In this document: piece after piece, positions 14,435 to 19,761 of the stretch
Layout: the number at the start of each line of letters is the position of its first letter
Position numbering within the stretch: position 1 is the first letter of the stretch
Assembly (NCBI GenBank): GCA_905214435.1
Contig: CAJMMA010000034.1
Coordinates: 1-19,761, forward strand
Direction of reading: 5' to 3'
DNA length: 19,761 nt
Source: an uncultured bacterium
GTDB taxonomy: Bacteria; Actinomycetota; Coriobacteriia; Coriobacteriales; Coriobacteriaceae
The notes under the pieces: generated by a model
What the model was told of the DNA's origin: nothing
Seen by the model: only the letters and a program-made list of their open reading frames with translations
Databases searched by the model: none
Made by a program: the position numbers and the translations under genes

Positions 14435-15208
14435 CTATCCCAGCTCCTGCATGCGGCGGTAGATTTCGCAGATGCCCTTGATGGTGAGTTGGCCGTCCAC
14501 CACGTCGAAGGCATCGGTCGAATCGGCGACGATGCCGGCGAGACCGCCCGTGGCGATAACGGTGGCATCCTCGCGGCCCAGCTCGCGCTTCATGCGCGCG
14601 ACCAGGCCCTCGGCCATGGCGGCAGCGCCCACCACGGCGCCGACCTTGATGCACTCTTCGGTGTCGCGACCGATGGCGTGCTCGGGCGCCTCGAGCGGCA
14701 CGCTGGCGAGCTTGGCGGCACGGGCGGCAAGCGCGTCCATGGAGATGCGGATGCCCGGCGCAATCGCCCCGCCAATGTAATAGCCGTCCTCGTCGATGAC
14801 GTCGATATTGGTCGCGGTGCCAAAGTCCACCACGATTGCCGGCGCGCCGTAGAAAGTCTCGGCCGCAACGGCGTTGGCGACGCGGTCGGCACCCACGGCC
14901 TGGGGGCGCGCTGCACGCAGCTTGGTCACGGCGGCAGTCTGCGGCCCAATGACGATGGCGTCTGCCGCGATGCGCTTGGCCACGGCGTGCCACTCGCGCG
15001 AGAGCTGCGGCACCACGCCGGCAAAGGCAATCGCGTCGACCGCGCCGAGCGAGAGGTCGTACATCTTAAAGAAGCCCATCAGACGCACGTGGATCTCGTC
15101 GGCGGTGTAGGAACGGTCGGTGGGCATGCGCCACGACTGCACCAGCTCGTCTCCGTCAAACAGACCCATGGCCGTCTGCGTGTTACCCATATCGATAGCG
15201 AGCAGCAT
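14435..15208 (-). CDS. coaX: Type III pantothenate kinase
   Basis: 257 residues, normal for the ASKHA-fold type III enzyme, which phosphorylates pantothenate in the first step of CoA synthesis. Motifs: N-terminal phosphate loop DMGNTQTAMGLF (6-17), GADR (106-109) with the catalytic Asp108, VDFGTATNIDVID (127-139), GGAIAPGIRIS (146-156), and ATGGLAGIV (219-227). The start is ATG 15208 behind GGGAGTAGAC. A TACAAT -10-like hexamer lies at 15245-15250 on the minus strand, about 37 bases upstream. In many bacteria coaX adjoins birA; here a BirA-like gene lies convergent next to it. Confidence 0.95.
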   Translation of the reverse strand: MLLAIDMGNTQTAMGLFDGDELVQSWRMPTDRSYTADEIHVRLMGFFKMYDLSLGAVDAIAFAGVVPQLSREWHAVAKRIAADAIVIGPQTAAVTKLRAARPQAVGADRVANAVAAETFYGAPAIVVDFGTATNIDVIDEDGYYIGGAIAPGIRISMDALAARAAKLASVPLEAPEHAIGRDTEECIKVGAVVGAAAMAEGLVARMKRELGREDATVIATGGLAGIVADSTDAFDVVDGQLTIKGICEIYRRMQELG

Positions 15209-15345
15209 GTCTACTCCCGGTGTCGGCGTAAAAGGACGCGCACCATTGTATACGCGCCGCCGGCGGCGCTCGGCTGCGATTCGTTCACGGTGATAGGGGC
15301 TGAGGGGTTTTAAATATGAAGGAATTATGCTCTACGAGATTTTCC

Positions 15346-15374
15346 TTGCCGCTTACCGAACTCCCGCGTAATAT
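15346..15374 (+). promoter_or_regulatory. Promoter of the initiator tRNA
   Basis: TTGCCG (15346-15351) and TAATAT (15369-15374) are separated by exactly 17 bases. The predicted start is near 15381, about 25 bases before the tRNA 5' end. This is the best-formed sigma-70-type promoter in the window. Confidence 0.72.
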
Positions 15375-15405
15375 TCTTTCTTGCGCACATGAGGCGCCCA
15401 GACAT

Positions 15406-15482
15406 TGCGGGGTGGAGCAGTCTGGTAGCTCGCCGGGCTCATAACCCGGAGGTCGTAGGTTCAAATCCTGCCCCCGCGACCA
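15406..15482 (+). tRNA. Initiator tRNA-fMet (CAT anticodon)
   Basis: 77 bases including encoded CCA. The anticodon CAT is at 15440-15442 in the loop CTCATAA. The anticodon stem CCGGG/CCCGG carries the three consecutive G-C pairs that mark initiator tRNAs. The T-loop is TTCAAAT. The acceptor stem pairs GCGGGG with CCCCGC, and positions 1 and 72 would be U and G, not a Watson-Crick pair, which fits the weak 1-72 contact of bacterial initiators (usually C with A or U). A promoter lies upstream and an intrinsic terminator downstream, so it is a single-gene unit. Confidence 0.95.
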
Positions 15483-15491
15483 AGAACTTGC

Positions 15492-15521
15492 AGCTCGTCG
15501 GTCTAGCCGGCGAGCTTTTTT
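15492..15521 (+). terminator. Intrinsic terminator of the tRNA
   Basis: AGCTCGTCGG (15492-15501) pairs with CCGGCGAGCT (15507-15516), with one U-G pair, around a 5-base loop, followed by six T. It begins 10 bases after the tRNA CCA. Confidence 0.88.
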
Positions 15522-15567
15522 GTTATCTGACGACCATGTTTTCGGCACGGTTTTCAACCTCTCAAAC

Positions 15568-15630
15568 AAAATCTCGATCTGTAACAGCTAGACCCGATTT
15601 GGGCGGCTAGATGTTACAGCTCGAGATTTT
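15568..15630. repeat. Palindromic repeat family, unit A
   Basis: 19-base arms, AAAATCTCGATCTGTAACA and its reverse complement with one mismatch, enclose exactly 25 bases. The centre can form its own stem (CTAG with CTAG, CCC with GGG). It is preceded by CTCAAACA and followed by CCGGCAGCCGGCCCC; both flanks recur at the right-hand pair. The region 15522-15963 holds units A and B and otherwise only short AT-rich sequence with no gene I can support. Confidence 0.85.
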
Positions 15631-15647
15631 CCGGCAGCCGGCCCCCG

Positions 15648-15710
15648 TTTGTCTAAATCTGTAACACGAGGGACGGATTTTGCCGAGTAGCTGTTACAGA
15701 TTGAGATTTT
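15648..15710. repeat. Palindromic repeat family, unit B
   Basis: The right arm TGTTACAGATTGAGATTTT (15692-15710) is intact. The left arm is conserved mainly in AATCTGTAACA. The centre is again exactly 25 bases, with CGG and CCG placed to pair. Its start lies 80 bases after that of unit A. Confidence 0.82.
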
Positions 15711-15963
15711 GTTGTTGCTCTCCTTTATGAGTGAATCTTGACTCTTTTTATTATGTGAGGCGGACGGGCTATCGATAATCACGGGCCGGATGGATTGACT
15801 TGTCGATTGATAGACTCCAATTGGAAGGAGCTGCGACGACCCTTAACGATCCTTAACTAGAAACAGTGACGTCTTAAAAACAATAAAGGGGCCGCTATGT
15901 AGGGGCCGTCTATACGATGCCTTTGACTTACACTTCTTTATGGAGCCATGTAAGGAGGCGGCA

Positions 15964-17407
15964 ATGCAGCAACCCATCGCGACAAACGATGTGATTCTAT
16001 TTTCCACTCTCAGGGAGAATCAGTACTTCGATCGAAAGAGCGCCCGCAAGGATGACAAGGAGATTGCGAAGCATTATTAGTGCATTCGCCAACTCGGCGG
16101 GAGGCAAGCTCGTTATCGGTATCGAGGATAATGGTGAGGTAACGGGCTTCAAGCGTAACGGCGCGCGCGACATTGAGAAATTCGAGCGCGCTGCGCTCGC
16201 GACTTGCACGCCAACCCCTATTGTCCGCAAAGACCGAATCCCCGTGGTCAATTCTTCGGGCGAGGAGGACTTCGTTCTCGTTTTGGACATCGATGCCTCG
16301 ACCAACCACTCTGTTGCTCGCGTGAGCGACGGCGAGGTTTTCTTGCGGCAGGACGACAAGAGCGTGAGGCTCAGCCGCGAACAGGTATTTGCCCTCGAGT
16401 ACGATAAGGGGCAGAGAATCTTCGAGGACGAGCTTGTTGAGGATTCCTCCCTAGATGACGTGGACCATGAAGTGCTTGATCGCTACAAAGGGATTCTTGG
16501 AACCGAAGTTTCCGACGAGCAGGTCCTTAGAAGTCGTCGTTTTATGCGTGACGGAAAGCTGACCGTTGCTGGAGCCTTGCTATTCGCGCTGGATCCGTCC
16601 GCGATGATGCCACAGGCGCGAGTCCGTGTCCTGCGCTACGACGGCGTCAAAATGGAGACGGGCGAGCGTCTCAACATCACGAAAGAACGAAGCTTCTGTG
16701 GGCCGCTGCCTAAGGTGATCAAAGACGCCTACGAACTCATCTCGAGCATGCTCCGCGAATTTCAGTTCCTGGGGCCCGACGGGAAATTCCAGACCGTGCC
16801 TGAGTATCCTGAGTTCGCCTGGTTCGAGGGCTTGGTCAACGCGGTGACACATCGCGACTACTCGTTCCGCGGCGACTACATCCGGGTCTCGATGTTCGAC
16901 GACCGTTTGGAAATCATCAGTCCAGGCGCGCTTCCCAATATCGTGACGCTCGACAACATGAGGACCACTCGTTACTCGCGCAACCCACGCATCGCGCGCA
17001 CGCTGGTTGAATTTGGTTGGGTTCGGGAGCTAAACGAGGGCGTCAAGCGCATTTATACCGAGATGCAAAACTCTCTGCTCAATGATCCGGTCTACACGGA
17101 ACCTGATGGGGCAAGGGTTCAGCTAACGCTTGAGAACAATATCGTTGCCAGAACCGTAAGGAGAAGCGAGGCTCTCGAGGACAAGGTATCACCGGAGGTG
17201 ATCGCCTCATTGGGGGAGTATGAGCTCGCCGCCGTCAGGTTGGCCTTTGCGAACGGAAGGGTGACAGCAAGGGAGCTTGCAGCGCACATCGGGAGAAATC
17301 GCCGCACAGCAAGCCGGGTGCTTGGTAAGTTAATTGAGGAAGACGGGCTGCTCGAATGGCACGGCTCATCCCATAACGACCCAAAACAGTTCTACACGAT
17401 AAGGTAA
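15964..17407 (+). pseudogene. Schlafen/AlbA_2-type putative DNA-binding ATPase-HTH protein, frameshifted near the start
   Basis: The first reading frame opens at ATG 15964 behind a strong AAGGAGG and encodes MQQPIATNDVILFSTLRENQ..., the expected AlbA_2 (Schlafen-type) beginning, but stops at TAG 16078-16080. The domain continues one frame over (SAFANSAGGKLVIGIEDNGEVTGF) to 17407. Removing one T at 16074/16075 in CATTATTAG would join both into one protein of about 480 residues. Later parts are a GHKL-type ATPase region (LVNAVTHRDYS, DRLEIISPGALP, NPRIARTLVEFGWVRELNEGVKRI) and a C-terminal winged helix. This is the layout of COG2865-like regulators. GC is lower than in the neighbours. It could be a real pseudogene, a sequencing error or, less likely, recoding. 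An ATG at 16052 could give a truncated 451-residue protein. Confidence 0.8.
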
Positions 17408-17422
17408 GGTGGTCGATCTATT

Positions 17423-17462
17423 TCGCACCTCTGTCGCAGTAATGTCGCACCTCTGTCGCAGT
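17423..17462 (+). repeat. Short tandem repeat after the AlbA_2-type gene
   Basis: TCGCACCTCTGTCGCAGT occurs twice (17423-17440 and 17445-17462) with a 22-base period, starting 15 bases after the stop codon. Each copy has a weak GCGACA-type dyad but no U-run. Role unknown. Confidence 0.7.
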
Positions 17463-17506
17463 GGCTTCGACGACGCGTGGATATAGTCCCTCGGCAAATC
17501 TCAAAC

Positions 17507-17569
17507 AAAATCTCAATCTGTAACGGGTAGGGGTCAAAAGCGGGCCTAGATGTTACGGATTGAGATTGT
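17507..17569. repeat. Palindromic repeat family, unit C
   Basis: The left arm AAAATCTCAATCTGTAACG and right arm TGTTACGGATTGAGATTGT enclose exactly 25 bases. TAGG and CCTA in the centre can pair. It is preceded by CTCAAACA, as is unit A. The arm mismatches include one that keeps a G-U pair. Confidence 0.82.
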
Positions 17570-17587
17570 TGAGGATGGGCCGAGGGG

Positions 17588-17650
17588 AATGTCTCGATCT
17601 GTAACAGGTGGGGCCGTTTTTGGCCGATAGATGTTACAGAACGAGATTTT
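17588..17650. repeat. Palindromic repeat family, unit D
   Basis: The right arm TGTTACAGAACGAGATTTT (17632-17650) and a left arm conserved from TCTCGATCTGTAACA enclose 25 bases with GGCC ... GGCC pairing. It starts 81 bases after unit C and is followed by CGGCAGCCGGCCCC, as is unit A. Units C and D lie between the AlbA_2-type gene and the downstream reductase; the rest of 17408-17788 holds no gene I can support. Confidence 0.85.
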
Positions 17651-17706
17651 TCGGCAGCCGGCCCCGCCCCATCCACCTGCCGCTACCTGCTGTCTGCCGA
17701 TTTCCG

Positions 17707-17736
17707 TTGCGCCACTGTGCTCCCATGTCATATCCT
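17707..17736 (+). promoter_or_regulatory. Possible promoter of the reductase gene
   Basis: TTGCGC (17707-17712) and TATCCT (17731-17736) are 18 bases apart, 53 bases before the ATG. Both hexamers are imperfect, so this is tentative. Confidence 0.35.
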
Positions 17737-17788
17737 CTAGACAACTACGCGGCACCATCGCCGCCGCGCCTACAAGAGAGGAATATCC

Positions 17789-19761
17789 ATGACCGCACCT
17801 GCATCCAAGCTGCTCCAGCCCATTACGGTTGGCCCCCTTGAGCTCAAGAACCGCATTATGTTCCCGCCGCTGACCACCGGCTACGAGGAGCGCGACGGTT
17901 CCATCGGCGAGCGCAGCCTGGCTTTTTACGAGCGTCTGGCCCGTGGCGGCGTGAGCTACATCGTCATCGGCGACGTCGCTCCCGTCATGACCGCGAGCCC
18001 CACGCCCAAGCTGGCGACCGACGCTCAGATTCCCACGTTTAAGGCGCTGGCCGACGCCGTCCACAAGCACGGCGCCAAGGTCGCGCTGCAGCTGTTCCAC
18101 CCCGAGTACGATGTGCCCGGTGTTGGCCGCATGGTCATGGGCTCCATGGCTGCCGCCAAGGCCGCGCAGGAGGCCAAGGCCGCCGGCGACGAGGAGACCT
18201 TTGCCGCCAAGATGGCCGAGTCCAACGAGATCCGCAACCAGGCATACGCCAAGCTGCACCACGACATGCAGCACTTTGTGAACGAGGCCACCGTGGAGCA
18301 ACTCACCCAGATCAAGGAGGCTATCGCCGCCTCGGCCGCTCGCGCACAGCAGGCCGGGATCGATGCCATCGAGGTCCACGGCGACCGCCTGGTGGGTTCG
18401 CTGTGCTCGGCCATCCTCAACAAGCGCACCGACGAGTACGGTGGCTCGTTCGAGAACCGCGTTCGCTACGCGCTCGAGGTCGTCGCCGCCATTAAGGAAG
18501 CCGCGCCGCAGCTGATGGTGGAGTACAAGCTCCCCGTGATTATGGAGAACCCCGACGGCACGCCGCGCGGCAAGGGCGGTCTGCTGCCCGATGAGGCCTG
18601 CGAGTTCGCCAAGCTGCTCGAGGGCGCCGGCATCGACATGATTCAGGTGGCGCAGGCAAACCACACCGGCAACATGGGCGACACCATTCCGCCCATGGGC
18701 GCCATGCCCTACAACTGGACGCTGCCCGTGGCCGAGCGCGTCAAGGCCCTTGTCTCCGTGCCGGTGGCAACCGTGGGCCGCGTTGTCTCGGTCGAGGCGG
18801 GCGAGAAGATCCTGGAAGACGGTTCGGCCGACATCGTCGCGTACGGCCGCTCGCTCATGTGCGACCCCGACATTGCGCTCAAGGCCGCCACGGGTGAGCC
18901 CATCCGCGAGTGCCTCAACTGCAACAAGGGTTGCGTCGATGCGATCCAAAACCGCCAGTACATCTCGTGCGTGCTCAATGCCGAGAACGGCGACGAGGCG
19001 ACCATCGCCATTAAGCCGGGTGAGGGCGACAAGAAGATTGCCGTGGTGGGCGGCGGTATTGCCGGCCTGGAGGCCGCGCGCGTGGCGGCCAAGCGCGGCT
19101 ACGACGTGACCGTCTACGAGGCGGGCGATCATCTGGGCGGCCAGATTGTGCTGGCGGCCGCGCCTCCGCGCAAGGACGAGATCATGCGCTCGGTCGAGTA
19201 TTACGAGAAGATTCTGCCCGGCCTGGGCGTGAAGGTCGAGCTCAACCATGCCGCTAGCCCTGCGGACCTCAACGCCGCCGACGCCGCGATTGTTGCCGTG
19301 GGCGCGCACGACGTGGTCATTCCCGTTCCCGGTGCCGACTCGGAGAAGGTCGTCTCGAGCTGGGACGTGCTGGCCGGCAAGGTGGAGCTTACGGGACGCG
19401 TCGCCGTCATTGGCGGTGGCCTGGTGGGCACCGAGACTGCCGAGTACTTGCTGCAGCACGGCTGCGAGGTGGCGATCGTGGAGATGCTCGACAAGATTGC
19501 CGCGGGCGAGTCCGAGACCATTCTGCCGCTGATCATGAGCGACTTCGCAGAGCACAACGTGGAGCAGCACGTGAAGACCCGCCTGACCGCCATTACCGAC
19601 GAGGGCGTGGAGGCCATTCGCACCACCGAGGACGGCGCCGAGGAGCCAGTGAAGATCGCCTGCGATTACGTGGTGATGGCCGTGGGCTCCAAGGCCAACG
19701 CATTTGACCTGGACGGCGTGACGGTGCCCGTGACCTGCGTGGGCGACTGCTCGGGCGAGCG
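17789..19761 (+). CDS. NADH:flavin oxidoreductase / 2,4-dienoyl-CoA reductase-type Fe-S flavoenzyme (partial, 3' end missing)
   Basis: At least 657 residues before the right edge. The N-terminal half is an old-yellow-enzyme TIM barrel binding FMN: PITVGPLELKNRIMFPPL at the start, the VALQLFH strand, IEVHGDRLVG, then NKRTDEYGGSFENR and VATVGRV. Cys375, 378, 382 and 394 (CLNCNKGC ... C) form the family's [4Fe-4S] site. An FAD domain (VVGGGIAGLEAA) and an NAD(P) domain (VIGGGLVGTETAEY) follow. This is the layout of 2,4-dienoyl-CoA reductase, trimethylamine dehydrogenase and the bile-acid enzymes BaiCD/BaiH. The substrate cannot be named: the HGDRLVG segment replaces the usual HGAHGYL, and an Ala/Lys/Glu-rich stretch (about 118-170) enlarges the barrel region. 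The start is ATG 17789 behind AGAGAGGA. Confidence 0.92.
   Translation, partial: MTAPASKLLQPITVGPLELKNRIMFPPLTTGYEERDGSIGERSLAFYERLARGGVSYIVIGDVAPVMTASPTPKLATDAQIPTFKALADAVHKHGAKVALQLFHPEYDVPGVGRMVMGSMAAAKAAQEAKAAGDEETFAAKMAESNEIRNQAYAKLHHDMQHFVNEATVEQLTQIKEAIAASAARAQQAGIDAIEVHGDRLVGSLCSAILNKRTDEYGGSFENRVRYALEVVAAIKEAAPQLMVEYKLPVIMENPDGTPRGKGGLLPDEACEFAKLLEGAGIDMIQVAQANHTGNMGDTIPPMGAMPYNWTLPVAERVKALVSVPVATVGRVVSVEAGEKILEDGSADIVAYGRSLMCDPDIALKAATGEPIRECLNCNKGCVDAIQNRQYISCVLNAENGDEATIAIKPGEGDKKIAVVGGGIAGLEAARVAAKRGYDVTVYEAGDHLGGQIVLAAAPPRKDEIMRSVEYYEKILPGLGVKVELNHAASPADLNAADAAIVAVGAHDVVIPVPGADSEKVVSSWDVLAGKVELTGRVAVIGGGLVGTETAEYLLQHGCEVAIVEMLDKIAAGESETILPLIMSDFAEHNVEQHVKTRLTAITDEGVEAIRTTEDGAEEPVKIACDYVVMAVGSKANAFDLDGVTVPVTCVGDCSGE

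Noticed and set aside
15406..15482. tRNA used as a phage or island attachment site
   Set aside because: No duplicate of the tRNA 3' end was seen at the other side of the accessory segment and no integrase gene is present.
15588..15782. Small minus-strand frame over palindromes A and B (and a similar one at 17392-17676)
   Set aside because: The similarity between the two peptides comes from the shared DNA repeat; no ribosome binding site or conserved domain.
15711..15963. A sigma-70 promoter for the AlbA_2-type gene
   Set aside because: Several TTGACT hexamers are present, but none has a -10 match at 16-18 bases, so no call is made.
15568..17650. CRISPR array
   Set aside because: Only two units at each site, each internally palindromic over 63 bases with related centres; no spacer-like unique sequences and no cas genes.
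17546..19570. A 674-codon open frame on the minus strand opposite the reductase
   Set aside because: It is a shadow of high-GC codon bias; the plus frame carries complete flavoenzyme motifs and a ribosome binding site, the minus frame none.

Overview
The window looks like core chromosome of a high-GC Gram-positive gut bacterium of the class Coriobacteriia, most likely Collinsella or a close relative. This is inferred from GC-rich coding sequence, strong AGGAG-type ribosome binding sites, the mix of anaerobe-type genes (NfnAB, an Fe-S old-yellow-enzyme reductase, a dedicated ECF transporter) and repeat-rich intergenic regions. No database search was run.

Layout. 1-2206 (minus): two overlapping genes for a flavin-based NADH/ferredoxin:NADP+ oxidoreductase (nfnA, then nfnB, cut by the left edge). 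2207-6042 (minus): housekeeping genes pth, prs and glmU, each separated by terminator-like or repeat DNA. 6236-9490 (plus): a tightly coupled ECF vitamin-type transporter operon, ecfT, a double-ATPase ecfA fusion, and a substrate-binding S component. 9491-10025: 535 bases without a gene, holding two large inverted-repeat elements with similar tails and a bidirectional terminator. 10026-11710: divergent exonuclease III and sirtuin genes. 11805-14237 (plus): a fused dihydropteroate synthase/HPPK folate enzyme with a long low-complexity insertion, then a degenerate biotin-ligase-like protein. 14238-14434: a near-perfect 43-base palindrome between convergent genes. 14435-15208 (minus): type III pantothenate kinase. 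15406-15482: initiator tRNA with a clear promoter and terminator. 15522-17788: an accessory segment with a frameshifted Schlafen/AlbA-type ATPase-HTH gene bracketed by two direct copies of a two-hairpin repeat cassette. 17789-end (plus): an Fe-S flavoenzyme of the 2,4-dienoyl-CoA reductase/old yellow enzyme family, cut by the right edge.

The genes serve redox balance (NfnAB, the reductase), cofactor supply (ECF uptake, folate, CoA), nucleotide and cell-wall precursors (Prs, GlmU), and translation and repair (Pth, tRNA-fMet, exonuclease III). The most unusual content is in the non-coding DNA: at least five kinds of palindromic or inverted-repeat element lie in the gaps. The family at 15568-15710 and 17507-17650 has four members, each with 19-base arms and an exactly 25-base centre, spaced 80-81 bases within each pair, and the centres appear to preserve base pairing while the bases differ. 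Together with the frameshift in the gene they flank, this is the best candidate here for an undescribed element. Other second-look items are the repeat-like in-frame segment in the ECF ATPase linker, the insertion in DHPS, and the biotin-ligase-like protein lacking catalytic motifs.
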